Positions 8,846-17,237 of a DNA stretch of 38,293 nucleotides are shown in pieces. A model generated the notes under the pieces. It did no database searches. It saw only the letters and a list, made by a program, of their open reading frames with translations, and was not told the origin of the DNA. Within the stretch, counting starts at the first letter, position 1, and the number at the start of each line of letters is the position of its first letter. The translations under genes were made by a program, and so were the position numbers. This DNA comes from Nitrospira sp. UBA2082 (GTDB lineage: Bacteria; Nitrospirota; Nitrospiria; Nitrospirales; Nitrospiraceae), in assembly GCA_002331335.1 (NCBI GenBank), contig DCZO01000008.1:1-38293 (forward strand), given 5' to 3'.

Positions 8846-8856
8846 CCCCCCCCCCC
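8846..8856 (-). repeat. Homopolymer run of 11 G (minus strand)
   Basis: Eleven consecutive C on the plus strand, hence G on the transcribed glnB leader, about 90-100 bases before the glnB start. It is the longest homopolymer I noticed in the window. It could slip during replication, or it could be an assembly or sequencing length error. Confidence 0.9.
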
Positions 8857-8945
8857 GCTCATAGCCTACCTTGCGAATAGCTCGCATACCTCAAGAGCGG
8901 CGCGCGATAATTCCGATACTGGACTCCGACAATGAGTGGGGCCCC

Positions 8946-8975
8946 ATCATAGCTTAATCCTCCCGTTCGGCACAA
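8946..8975 (-). promoter_or_regulatory. Candidate sigma70 promoter for glnB-glnA
   Basis: On the minus strand, TTGTGC (8975-8970), an 18-base spacer and TATGAT (8951-8946) resemble -35/-10 boxes, with 3/6 and 5/6 matches to consensus. Transcription would begin near 8939 and leave a leader of about 185 bases containing the G run. The -35 match is weak, so this is tentative. Confidence 0.35.
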
Positions 8976-8982
8976 CGCCGAA
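8966..8982. promoter_or_regulatory. Candidate operator palindrome upstream of glnB
   Basis: TTCGGC-N5-GCCGAA is a perfect 6-bp inverted repeat with a 5-base spacer, and it covers the candidate -35 box of the glnB promoter. This geometry would suit a dimeric repressor or activator. It could instead be a short RNA stem at the end of nadE transcripts, although no U-tract follows. Confidence 0.35.
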
Positions 8983-9057
8983 AAGCGTGTTTTGCGCGAC
9001 GGACGATTATAAGGGAATGTCTAAAGTGGATACCTAACTGATGGTCAAGGAACGGGG

Positions 9058-10836
9058 CTACGAGCTGCGATAGCCGTTCGTGATCGGCATACGCCGATCC
9101 TTCCCGAGGCCACGATGGGTAATCTTGATACCCACTGGGGCTTGTCTCCGTTTGTATTCGCTCCGATCGACCAGACCTACCACCTGAACAACTGTGCCGC
9201 GATCAAACCCGAGGGCAATGATTTCCTCAATCGACCGGTCTTCTTCGACGTAGGCTTTCAAAATGGGATCCAGGACCGGATAGGGAGGCAGACTGTCTTC
9301 GTCTTTCTGATTCGGCTTCAGCTCCGCCGTCGGTGGACGGTCGATGACGCGCTTCGGAATCACCGCCGTGGGGGGGTGCCGGTTCCGCAGATTGGCCAAT
9401 TCGTATACCATGGTTTTCGGCACATCCTTGATCACCGCGAATCCCCCGGCCATGTCGCCGTACAGCGTGGCATAGCCCACGCTCATCTCGCTCTTGTTTC
9501 CCGTCGTCAGCACCAGATGGCCGAATTTGTTCGACACGGCCATGAGAATGTTGCCCCGAATCCTGGCCTGGAGATTCTCCTCTGTCGTATCAGTCGGTCT
9601 TCCTTCGAAGGTCGGCGCAAGCGAACGGATGTAGACATCCAACGCGGATGTAATCGCGATGGTCCGACACTCAATCGACAAGCGACGGGATAATTCGGCA
9701 ACGTCTTCCTCGCTGTCCAGTGATGTGTAGGGAGAGGGCATGAAGATGCCGAGCACATTTGCACCGCCGAGCGCATCCGCCGCGATCGCGGCGGTCAGCG
9801 CGGAATCGACCCCTCCGCTTAATCCGATGACGACTTTCTTAAACCCATTCTTGTGGACGTAATCTCTCACGCCCAGTACCAGCCCTTTATACACTTTCTC
9901 GAGTTCGCTGAGGGCCGGCTCCACGTGGGGAACAGCCCGCCTGCGCGTCCTGATCGGAGCAGCGCTCTTGACCACGACGCGCTCGATCGATTCGGACACT
10001 CGTCTGCTGAGCCTCTTGGTCCGTCCGGGAATCAGACTACTCCGTGTCACGCCTTCCACATTGAGATCCGCCACGAGCAGATCTTCTTCGAACGCCTTGG
10101 CGCGGGCGACCACTTCACCGTTCTGATCCACAATCACGCTGTTGCCGTCGAAAATCAGCTCATCCTGTCCGCCGACCGTGTTCGTATAGGTGACGATGAC
10201 GCCGTTCTCCCTAGCCCGTGTGGCCAGCATCTGCTCGCGGGAGCGGCTCTTCCCGATATGAAATGGAGAGGCGTTGATATTGATGATCACCTCCGCACCA
10301 GCCATCGCTTGCACACGGGTCGGTCCTTCGGGAAACCAGATGTCTTCACAGATATTGACCCCCAGGGTCACACCACAAAGCGTGACGAGCGACAGCCTTC
10401 TGCCGGGATGGAAATACCGTCCCTCATCGAAGACCCCATAGTTCGGCAACAGCTGCTTGCAATAGGTGGCGACACAGCGCCGACCCGCCATAATCGCCGC
10501 CGCGTTGTACAGTTCATGCTGGTCCCCGCAAATCACCGAAGAGGCCAAGATTGATTGTTTCAATGCTGAGCCTTGCCCTACGTAACCCACCACGGCCACG
10601 ATGTCGACACACTCCCGCGCCAATTCAGCCAGCGCCTGGCGATTCTCCGTGATGAATCGCGGCTTCAAGAGCAAATCTTCAGGAGGATATCCCGTCACCG
10701 CCAACTCCGGAAATGCCACCAGGTCGGCGCCGGCCTTTCGCGCCTGCTTGATCCACGACTTGATCAGCCGCGTATTCCCTGCGAGATCACCGACCGTTGG
10801 ATTGATTTGTGCCAAGGCAACCCGGAACTTGCGCAT
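9058..10836 (-). CDS. nadE: Glutamine-dependent NAD+ synthetase
   Basis: Catalyses the last step of NAD biosynthesis, amidating deamido-NAD with ATP and ammonia released from glutamine. The 592-residue protein has an N-terminal nitrilase-type glutaminase with the Glu-Lys-Cys triad visible as E44 (FPELAVTGYP), K127 (YCKQLLPNYG) and C163 (NICEDIWFP). A C-terminal synthetase domain follows, with the ATP-binding SGGVDSALTAA loop near 340-355. This is the two-domain form, so no separate glutaminase partner is needed. I placed the start at the ATG at 10836; an in-frame TTG lies two codons upstream. It begins 9 bases after the aroB stop, so the two genes are probably co-transcribed. Confidence 0.97.
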   Translation of the reverse strand: MRKFRVALAQINPTVGDLAGNTRLIKSWIKQARKAGADLVAFPELAVTGYPPEDLLLKPRFITENRQALAELARECVDIVAVVGYVGQGSALKQSILASSVICGDQHELYNAAAIMAGRRCVATYCKQLLPNYGVFDEGRYFHPGRRLSLVTLCGVTLGVNICEDIWFPEGPTRVQAMAGAEVIININASPFHIGKSRSREQMLATRARENGVIVTYTNTVGGQDELIFDGNSVIVDQNGEVVARAKAFEEDLLVADLNVEGVTRSSLIPGRTKRLSRRVSESIERVVVKSAAPIRTRRRAVPHVEPALSELEKVYKGLVLGVRDYVHKNGFKKVVIGLSGGVDSALTAAIAADALGGANVLGIFMPSPYTSLDSEEDVAELSRRLSIECRTIAITSALDVYIRSLAPTFEGRPTDTTEENLQARIRGNILMAVSNKFGHLVLTTGNKSEMSVGYATLYGDMAGGFAVIKDVPKTMVYELANLRNRHPPTAVIPKRVIDRPPTAELKPNQKDEDSLPPYPVLDPILKAYVEEDRSIEEIIALGFDRGTVVQVVGLVDRSEYKRRQAPVGIKITHRGLGKDRRMPITNGYRSS

Positions 10837-10845
10837 CTGCAATGC

Positions 10846-11985
10846 CTACTTTTTCCGGACAACCGCCCTTGTTTGGAACGGCCTCCCACCTGAACTCCCC
10901 CGGTGTACAGCTTGATGCCATCGCCGAAATGACCCCTGGTCTATCGGCATCATTCGAACCCGTCCAATTCGTTCCGGCCACACGCCCACCACTTGCCCGC
11001 GAGACACTTTCTTGTCGTGGAGCATCGCTTTCCAGATTTTGGCGGACTGCCAAGGAGGCAAGCGATCAGAGAGACCGGCGGCCTGGACGACCTTCCGAAT
11101 TCGTTCCACGACGCTTCGATCGCATAGTCCCAGATAGCAGGCAAGATCGGCCTCCTGAACCAGGCCAATCCCGACCGCCTCACCGTGAACGAGTGACTGA
11201 TACCCGCCCAATGTTTCAAGCGCATGGCCGATCGTATGGCCGTAGTTGAGGATGCGCCTGCGGTCTGACTCCCGCTCATCCGATGCCACGACGTGAGCCT
11301 TAAGTTCGCAGGAACGCTTGACCGCAGCAGCCACGGTGGCAGATTCCCGCTTGCGCAGACCCGGCATTGTCCGTTCTAGATATGAGAAGAACTTTTCATC
11401 GGCGATGATTCCGTACTTGATGACTTCCGCAAGCCCGGCAATCCATTCCCGCATCGGTAAGGTACGGAGCGTCAATGGATCGATCCAGACCTCCTTGGGC
11501 TGATAGAACGCGCCGATGAGATTCTTCCCAAGCCGGTGATCGACTCCGGTTTTTCCACCGACACTCGAATCGGCTTGCGCGATGAGGGTCGTCGGGATCT
11601 GGATGAACGGGATACCGCGCTGATAGATCGCCGCGGCAAATCCAGCCAAATCGCCGACCACCCCTCCACCGAGCGCAAAGAGATAGGAAGAGCGCTCAAA
11701 CCGGTGCCGTGCCAGCACGTCCAGGATGTGTTCGACGGTATCCAATGTCTTGGACTGTTCTCCGGGAGCCAGCACGATGGGCACCGCATCGATGCCGCTC
11801 CGCTTGAGTGTGTGCACCAACTGGTGCAGGTAGTGCTGTGCGACATTCCGGTCCGTCACAATCCCCGCTTTTCCTCTTACACCCAGCTCATCGAGCCTCG
11901 TCCCAAGCCGTCTCAACAACCCAGCCTGGATCAGGATCTTGTAACTTCGTTCATTGAGAGAGACGGGAACGATTGAGGCAGCCAT
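10846..11985 (-). CDS. aroB: 3-dehydroquinate synthase
   Basis: Second enzyme of the shikimate pathway: converts DAHP to 3-dehydroquinate using NAD and a divalent metal. The 379-residue protein shows the NAD-binding GGGVVGDLAG (106-115), the SSVGGKTGVD segment (140-149) and metal ligands E187, H250 (GHTIGHALE) and H267 (LVHGEAV). The last 20 or so residues are basic and extend past the usual family end. AAGG lies 7 bases before the ATG. It is followed closely by nadE, a pairing with no obvious metabolic logic, and preceded by the terminator-like hairpin after pilQ, so its promoter should lie in 11986-12222. Confidence 0.97.
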   Translation of the reverse strand: MAASIVPVSLNERSYKILIQAGLLRRLGTRLDELGVRGKAGIVTDRNVAQHYLHQLVHTLKRSGIDAVPIVLAPGEQSKTLDTVEHILDVLARHRFERSSYLFALGGGVVGDLAGFAAAIYQRGIPFIQIPTTLIAQADSSVGGKTGVDHRLGKNLIGAFYQPKEVWIDPLTLRTLPMREWIAGLAEVIKYGIIADEKFFSYLERTMPGLRKRESATVAAAVKRSCELKAHVVASDERESDRRRILNYGHTIGHALETLGGYQSLVHGEAVGIGLVQEADLACYLGLCDRSVVERIRKVVQAAGLSDRLPPWQSAKIWKAMLHDKKVSRGQVVGVWPERIGRVRMMPIDQGSFRRWHQAVHRGSSGGRPFQTRAVVRKK

Positions 11986-12299
11986 CGCATTGCCTTATAA
12001 AATGAGGAGAAATGAGCTCGCTCGCGAAGAGCAGCGCCATCACGCCCCTTGTGAATGTCTGCGGCGAGTCCAAAGGGGGGGTGATCGTAGCACGGCCTCG
12101 CCTAAACTAAAAGAACCCTCTCATTCGATGTGCGGGGTGTCTCCGAAGAGTGAGTCAAACCGTGAGGCCAGTGAGAGGCTACCCAAAGACACGGGGTCTC
12201 TCGCTCATCCATCACAAACGAGGAAGGCGGTGTGGTTCAGCGTGGAACCACACCGCCTTCTTCACTGATCACGAGTGAATCAGGACAACCGGGAAACAA
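11986..12299. other. Intergenic region between pilQ stop and aroB start
   Basis: About 314 bases without a gene. It contains the strong inverted repeat at 12223-12260 and should also hold the aroB promoter, for which I see no clear -35/-10 pair. Short G/C runs, including seven C on the minus strand near 12075-12081, are present. Confidence 0.6.
12223..12260 (-). terminator. 16-bp perfect hairpin ending the pil operon
   Basis: Inverted repeat with arms 12223-12238 and 12245-12260, a perfect 16-bp stem with a 6-base loop. It sits 40 bases past the pilQ stop codon (minus strand). Only a short T-stretch (CTCGTTTG) follows it, so it is terminator-like without a classic U-tract. It is nearly symmetrical and would also fold on the opposite strand. 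Confidence 0.75.
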
Positions 12300-14297
12300 T
12301 TACGTCTTGACAATGCTCGGCGTCAGGAAAATGAGCAACTCTTGTTTAGAGACCGACTCCGACTTGTTCTTGAACAGCCACCCTAAAACGGGAATGCGGG
12401 ACATATACGGCACTCCCTGGACGTTGTTATTCTGGGTATCGACGAAGACACCACCGATCACCATGGTCTCTCCATCCCTCACAAGCACCTGAGTATTCGC
12501 CTCTCGTCGATCAATACTGGGACCGGCCGGATTGCTCCTGGCACCGACTGCATTTCGAGTCGCCCGCACACGTAACAGGATTCTCTTTGACTCTTCCTTG
12601 GGGTCACGCGAAGTGATCTGTGGCGTCACATTCAGTTCCAAGTTGGCATCAACAAACGTCGTCTGCGTACCTTGCAAAGACGTCGTTTGGAAAGGAATCG
12701 ACTCACCCTGGGAAATTTTCGCCTCCCGCTTGTCCAATGTTGTGATCTTGGGGGCGGCAATGACCTTGGTTAACCCCAGCAATTCACCGGCGGAGAGACG
12801 CATGTCCAGCGCAAAATCCCCGCCGAGCTTTCCAAACGTCCAGCCGAGCGAAGGCACAGCCGGCAGGCCGCCCACCTGCGCTGGCAAGTTGACCAAGAAG
12901 TTTCGCGCGATCGTGTTGGTTCCCGTTCCCGCCACTTCTGCAAAAGGACCGGTAATATTTGACACCAGCCCAAAATCAGAGGCAGTCCGATTCCCTGCTT
13001 GGAACCCCCATTGAATCCCTAATCCTCTGGCATAGACCGTATCCGCCTGGACAATACGCGCCTCAATCTGAACCTGCGGAACTTCCAGATCGAGCCCTTC
13101 AACAAGCTGCCTAATGATGCCGAGTTTGGTCTCCGTATCCCGCACAATCAGCGCATTACTTCCCGCGCTAAATTGCATGACGCCCCGCGGGCTTAAGTTC
13201 TGACGCAAAGAGGCCATCACCTCTTGCGCCGGAAGATTCTTGATATAGAACACCCGGTCAACTAATTCCTCGGCCTTGACCTTGGCATCTTTAGCCCTTG
13301 CTTCTTCATCCTGTTGCTTTGCAAGATTTGCCAAAGTATCAATCCAGACGATGGATCCTTGGCGAATCATTCCAAGCCCATTCATCTTTAGCAGCATGTC
13401 CAGTGCTTGGTCCCACGGCACACTGACAAGCTTCATCGTGACCTTGGCTTTGACGCCTTCTCCAACCACGATATTGAATCCGCTGACTTCCGCGATCAGT
13501 CTCAGGATATTGCTGATATCCGCCTGCTGGAAATCGAGGGAGATCCGTCGCCCCACAAAACGGGTCTGCCCTACGACAACGTCATCTGCGCGATTATCTT
13601 TCTCAGGAGCAGTATTGTCTGAGACCATCTGAACTGGCTGCACTCGGAATGTGGATGGTGCAGGACTGATCATTCTGGCAGTGTTCTTCACAAGACGAGT
13701 AGCCGGTTCGAAACGAACCTTAAGCTTTTCACGGTCGGTGGCTGTTACATCGACAGCTCGTACCGGCTGGGCTGGAGGGAGAGGAGTCACTTCCTCTCGA
13801 TCCGGCTTGAGCGTCACCAGGAGCGTGTCACCGTCCTCCTTGATGGAATAGACCGGGCGATCAGTCAAGTCGAACACGAGCCGAGCTTTGTCGGCATGGT
13901 GCCCCACTCGAATCTTTTTCAGCAAACCATGGTGCCCGTGAATGACAGATTGGCCAAGCGCCGAGGATACCGCCGGCAGATCGACAACGAGACGGGTATC
14001 ATCCACCAACCAAGCCGCAGGAAATAACTTGCCGTCACCGACGATGGCCACGGTGATCTGGTCTTCCTCGGGACGTAATTCGATGTGAGTCACTGATTGG
14101 GCTGGCAACGCACGTGCAGCGTTTTCCGTATGCGCAAGGTTTCCTTCCACCCGAGACTGATTCACCCCTTGCTGATCCTTAGTGACAAGCGGCATTGCAC
14201 CGGCCTGCACGCCTAGGACAATCAGTACAAGCCCGAAGGCTCCTAACAAACGCGTGGTCATCATCCAGCCATCTGCTCTGGGTCGTAGTGGTTTCAT
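12300..14297 (-). CDS. pilQ: Type IV pilus outer-membrane secretin PilQ
   Basis: Forms the outer-membrane channel through which the type IV pilus extends. The 665-residue precursor has a positively charged start and a hydrophobic signal peptide (about 12-34). An AMIN-type peptidoglycan-binding region follows at about 70-165, then a secretin short N-domain (about 250-320, LDFQQADISNILRLI), an N-domain (about 340-410, FYIKNLPAQEV) and a C-terminal secretin domain with VPYMSRIPVLGWLFK and ELLIFLTP near the end. Only one AMIN repeat is apparent. Its ATG overlaps the pilP TGA (ATGA), so translation is probably coupled. It is the last gene of pilMNOPQ and is followed by a strong hairpin. Confidence 0.96.
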   Translation of the reverse strand: MKPLRPRADGWMMTTRLLGAFGLVLIVLGVQAGAMPLVTKDQQGVNQSRVEGNLAHTENAARALPAQSVTHIELRPEEDQITVAIVGDGKLFPAAWLVDDTRLVVDLPAVSSALGQSVIHGHHGLLKKIRVGHHADKARLVFDLTDRPVYSIKEDGDTLLVTLKPDREEVTPLPPAQPVRAVDVTATDREKLKVRFEPATRLVKNTARMISPAPSTFRVQPVQMVSDNTAPEKDNRADDVVVGQTRFVGRRISLDFQQADISNILRLIAEVSGFNIVVGEGVKAKVTMKLVSVPWDQALDMLLKMNGLGMIRQGSIVWIDTLANLAKQQDEEARAKDAKVKAEELVDRVFYIKNLPAQEVMASLRQNLSPRGVMQFSAGSNALIVRDTETKLGIIRQLVEGLDLEVPQVQIEARIVQADTVYARGLGIQWGFQAGNRTASDFGLVSNITGPFAEVAGTGTNTIARNFLVNLPAQVGGLPAVPSLGWTFGKLGGDFALDMRLSAGELLGLTKVIAAPKITTLDKREAKISQGESIPFQTTSLQGTQTTFVDANLELNVTPQITSRDPKEESKRILLRVRATRNAVGARSNPAGPSIDRREANTQVLVRDGETMVIGGVFVDTQNNNVQGVPYMSRIPVLGWLFKNKSESVSKQELLIFLTPSIVKT

Positions 14298-14917
14298 TCT
14301 GAGCCTTCTTTCGGATGGAGGAGCTTGACGTGCTCACGCTCCTGCTTCTTGCCATACACATCGGTGAACCGTTCTTGCACGATGATGCCTCGCTCTGTGA
14401 CTGCACTGACAACGCCATTATTCTGTCCAACCCTTGTACCCCGCCTGACAGTATACCCATGCCCCTCGGGGGTCTGAACCATGGCCGTATACCCATAGGC
14501 TCCCCACACGATGGCGATCAGATTGAGCTCGGTCAAGGTGACGCGCTGGAGTGGAGGAAGATTCTCATCAATCTTGCCAGGCTGGAGGTCCAGAATCACA
14601 GGAGCAAAGGGGTCTCGACGGCCTGAAGGATCGTACCCTGACCCAACCATGCCATCGATGGGCGGCACCATGGCCGGGAGCTGCGCCACCGCACCGGACG
14701 AGAGCGCATCAGGTGCAGGCTGGATCGTTCGCGGGCTATCCGGTATGGCTGGCGCCTTGATAGATTCCTGTCTCATCGAACCGATCTGCGCTTGAGCGAG
14801 AAGAGTATTGTCCTGCGCACACCCGATCTCCGGACCCACGAGCAACAGAAGAGCCGCTACGCCTCCCTGAACGAGGAATCGATTTCTCATTGATGGTTCC
14901 GAGTTATGGTTTAGCAT
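14294..14917 (-). CDS. pilP: Type IV pilus assembly protein PilP
   Basis: Inner-membrane-associated periplasmic protein that links PilN/PilO to the PilQ secretin. The 207-residue protein has an N-terminal hydrophobic segment ending ...GPEIGCAQ, which could be a lipoprotein signal although E at -3 fits the lipobox poorly. A Pro-rich linker follows, then a C-terminal beta domain from about 95 onward (GRRDPFAPVI, GAYGYTAMVQTPEGHGYTVRRGTRVG) typical of PilP. The start is uncertain: the ATG at 14917 is used here, with AAGGGG about 11 bases upstream; the ATG at 14890 gives a more usual signal peptide. It overlaps pilQ by four bases. Confidence 0.92.
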   Translation of the reverse strand: MLNHNSEPSMRNRFLVQGGVAALLLLVGPEIGCAQDNTLLAQAQIGSMRQESIKAPAIPDSPRTIQPAPDALSSGAVAQLPAMVPPIDGMVGSGYDPSGRRDPFAPVILDLQPGKIDENLPPLQRVTLTELNLIAIVWGAYGYTAMVQTPEGHGYTVRRGTRVGQNNGVVSAVTERGIIVQERFTDVYGKKQEREHVKLLHPKEGSE

Positions 14918-14932
14918 CCCTCTGCTAGCCCC

Positions 14933-15574
14933 TTACTTACCTGGTTGTAGCGGTTGAACAGGCGCACCAGGCTTGGCAGCTACCGCCGGCTTTTCTTGCG
15001 GAGCTGCGTACGCAATAAGATCAAATGTCGTTTGCGATACAATCCGCCCCTGATCGACTTTTGGAGACCCCATTCTCAACCCAGACACGGTGACGATTCT
15101 CGGGAGTCGGTTGATACGATCGAAAAACAAGGCGGCCGTGTGATAGACGCCTGACACCTCCACGTTGACGGGCATCCTGACAAACAGTTTCGACGCATCT
15201 TCAGATGGTGCCCCAGGCTTCCACAACCGGATATCCAGCCCCAGTCGAACTCCAAGGTCTGACACTTGTTTCAACAGCATGATCGCTTCTTCTTCAGGGG
15301 GGAGACGTTCCTTCTTCTTCGCCAACTCGACTTCGAGCTGCTTGCTCGCAGCCATTAACTCATCAAGATGTTTCACCTTGATGCTCAGTGTCTGAATCTC
15401 ATTTTCCAGTTGACCATTCCCGGCCTGAAGCGTCGCAATTTCCCCCGATTTCGGCTCCGCAATGTAGAAGTAGAACCCGGCAACGATGCTTCCCACCATG
15501 AGAAACAGCAGCGCGGCCTTCTGGGGGGCGGGAACATTACGAAGCGCGTCAAGGTTAGCCGACGGCAATTCCAT
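14933..15574 (-). CDS. pilO: Type IV pilus assembly protein PilO
   Basis: Bitopic inner-membrane protein that heterodimerises with PilN in the alignment subcomplex. It has a short cytoplasmic N-terminus, one membrane helix (about 20-40, AALLFLMVGSIVAGFYFYI), a periplasmic coiled coil (about 45-90) and a ferredoxin-like domain (about 95-195), and it ends in a Pro/Ala-rich tail. I chose the ATG at 15574 because AAGGGG lies 6 bases upstream. A GTG two codons earlier (15580) overlaps the pilN stop as GTGA and is an alternative that would add two residues. The 213-residue length is normal for the family. Confidence 0.92.
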   Translation of the reverse strand: MELPSANLDALRNVPAPQKAALLFLMVGSIVAGFYFYIAEPKSGEIATLQAGNGQLENEIQTLSIKVKHLDELMAASKQLEVELAKKKERLPPEEEAIMLLKQVSDLGVRLGLDIRLWKPGAPSEDASKLFVRMPVNVEVSGVYHTAALFFDRINRLPRIVTVSGLRMGSPKVDQGRIVSQTTFDLIAYAAPQEKPAVAAKPGAPVQPLQPGK

Positions 15575-15576
15575 GC

Positions 15577-16131
15577 TCACCCCTTCAGACGGAACATCAG
15601 TCGAAATTGATATACATTGATCTTGTTTTCGACCGCCGCCTTGCTTTCCTGAAGATTGATTCCGGTGAAATATTCCGTCCGACGTAAATTGTTCGCAAAC
15701 TCCACAACGTCATCATTTGTGAGCGCTCTGCCCTCCAGCTCTATTGAGTCGCCGGCCATACCCAGCTTGGTCAACCATAGCTTAAGGGGCTCGATACTCT
15801 GGCTCACGTGATCAAGCACTTTGACTGGTCCAGTCCTCGACTGTTCGAGCTGATCAATGATCCGATTCTTGTCCTCGAGCAATTTCTTCTTTTGTTCGAA
15901 GTCCTGTACTTGCTTGACCTGCTCTTTCAACTGGGCGATCTGTTTTTCTTTGGTTTGCTTCTCCTCTTGCAGTGTTTCGATTTCGCTATCAAGCGCGGCT
16001 GAGTACCACCAGCATCCCGCCACCGTGATCGCCAAGACCCCCACACCGAGCAACACTTGTGCTCGCACGTCATATTGTGGCTTCGCCTTCTTCGCTTTCG
16101 GCCCGACGGAGAGAAGATTGATGCGAATCAT
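15577..16131 (-). CDS. pilN: Type IV pilus assembly protein PilN
   Basis: Inner-membrane partner of PilO. Its N-terminal peptide MIRINLL is the conserved segment that docks in the groove of PilM. The 184-residue protein has one membrane helix (about 26-45), a long Lys/Glu/Gln-rich periplasmic coiled coil (about 48-100) and a small C-terminal domain. Its ATG overlaps the pilM TGA (ATGA) and its TGA meets the pilO start, so the three proteins are probably made in fixed ratios. Confidence 0.94.
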   Translation of the reverse strand: MIRINLLSVGPKAKKAKPQYDVRAQVLLGVGVLAITVAGCWWYSAALDSEIETLQEEKQTKEKQIAQLKEQVKQVQDFEQKKKLLEDKNRIIDQLEQSRTGPVKVLDHVSQSIEPLKLWLTKLGMAGDSIELEGRALTNDDVVEFANNLRRTEYFTGINLQESKAAVENKINVYQFRLMFRLKG

Positions 16132-17237
16132 CGGTCACCCACTGCTCTCAACGCCAACCCAACGCCGACAGCCGCAGAAGACCCACACTCGGCGAGCATA
16201 TCGGGGTCAACGTCGCACCCAGTCACATCCACTTCCCCAAAGGGGTCGGCCACTTCGACGGATATTTGCATCCGGTCCCCAAGCAGCTGAATCAACCCTC
16301 TTGTTTTTGCGACTCCTCCGCACACGAGGACCCGATCCAATTCAGCGTTGGCAGCGGATGTCTTGAAATAATCCACCGTCCTGGCGACCTCAGAGGCGAC
16401 CTCCCCATTCACGTTGTTGATGACGCTGGCCATCGCGCCGGAGCTGGAGTCGCCCGAGAGCTTCTTCTTGCTTTCTTCCGCCTCCTCATATGACATGCCC
16501 ATTTCTCGCTGAATCGCCTCCGTGTACCGATTCCCTCCCAGAGGAATGTCCCGCGTGAACAGTGAGGACCCGCCCCGGATAATGTTCACATTCATCACAC
16601 TGGCTCCGATATTGACCAGAGCCGTGGTTTCTTCCTGTGTCATTGGATAATTGATGGCATGCATGTTTTCGACGGCAAATGCGTCGACATCCATGACCAT
16701 CGGTACCAGACCCGCCCCTTTCACTAACTCTGTCAGCTCGTTTATCTTGTCCTTCTTCGCGGCAACCAATATGATCGACATCTCTCCCTGGTTGTCCTCT
16801 GATGCCGTCGCTGGCAACACGTGAAAATCGATATTCACTTCGTTGATATCGAACGGAATGTACTGCTCGGCGGCCAGTTTCACTTGACCTTCCAATTCTT
16901 CGTCCGGCATCGGAGGCAGGCTGATTTTCTTCACAATCACGGCATGACCGGAGATTGAGATTGCAACCTGCTTGTTTTTGACCTTGGTCTCATCGAATAG
17001 TTCGCGAATGGCCGATACGACACGTCCTTCGTCCATGACAGTACCGTCCACAATGACTTCCGGCTCAAGCGGCTTATATCCAAATTTCTGAAGGAAATAT
17101 CGTCCCTTGCTTTCCTTCACTTGCACCAGCTTGATCGCACTCGATCCGATGTCAAGCCCTACTAACTGACGGCGAGGCGTCAAGTATGAAATCAGGTCGG
17201 TTTCAAATACGTTTTTAAACGAGCTCAATAATGGCAT
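16128..17237 (-). CDS. pilM: Type IV pilus assembly ATPase-like protein PilM
   Basis: Cytoplasmic actin/FtsA-fold protein that binds ATP and the PilN tail and links the pilus motor to the alignment complex. LVGLDIGSSAIKLVQVK near the N-terminus is the phosphate-1 motif of the actin fold. The NIGASVMNVNII segment and a GGVAKTRGL segment near the C-terminus supply the other nucleotide-site elements. I chose the ATG at 17237 (MPLLSSFKNVF, 369 residues), with an AGGG-containing stretch upstream. The frame stays open to a TTG at 17258, which is less likely. It is the first gene of the pil operon and is preceded by a long leader and a near-consensus promoter. Confidence 0.93.
   Translation of the reverse strand: MPLLSSFKNVFETDLISYLTPRRQLVGLDIGSSAIKLVQVKESKGRYFLQKFGYKPLEPEVIVDGTVMDEGRVVSAIRELFDETKVKNKQVAISISGHAVIVKKISLPPMPDEELEGQVKLAAEQYIPFDINEVNIDFHVLPATASEDNQGEMSIILVAAKKDKINELTELVKGAGLVPMVMDVDAFAVENMHAINYPMTQEETTALVNIGASVMNVNIIRGGSSLFTRDIPLGGNRYTEAIQREMGMSYEEAEESKKKLSGDSSSGAMASVINNVNGEVASEVARTVDYFKTSAANAELDRVLVCGGVAKTRGLIQLLGDRMQISVEVADPFGEVDVTGCDVDPDMLAECGSSAAVGVGLALRAVGDR

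Larger units (their letters stand above)
8756..9057. other. Intergenic region between nadE stop and glnB start
   Basis: About 302 bases without a gene. Read on the minus strand it contains a TATAAT hexamer at 9006-9011 lacking a well-spaced -35 partner, the palindrome and candidate promoter at 8946-8982, the G run at 8846-8856 and the glnB ribosome site near 8762. I found no TGGCAC-N5-TTGC sigma54 promoter in it. Confidence 0.6.

Noticed and set aside
8756..9057. Possible sigma54 promoter ahead of glnB
   Set aside because: I searched for TGGCAC-N5-TTGC by eye on the minus strand and found no acceptable match.
9853..10554. Plus-strand open frame of 233 codons opposite nadE
   Set aside because: Shadow of nadE on the other strand; the translation has no domain-like pattern.
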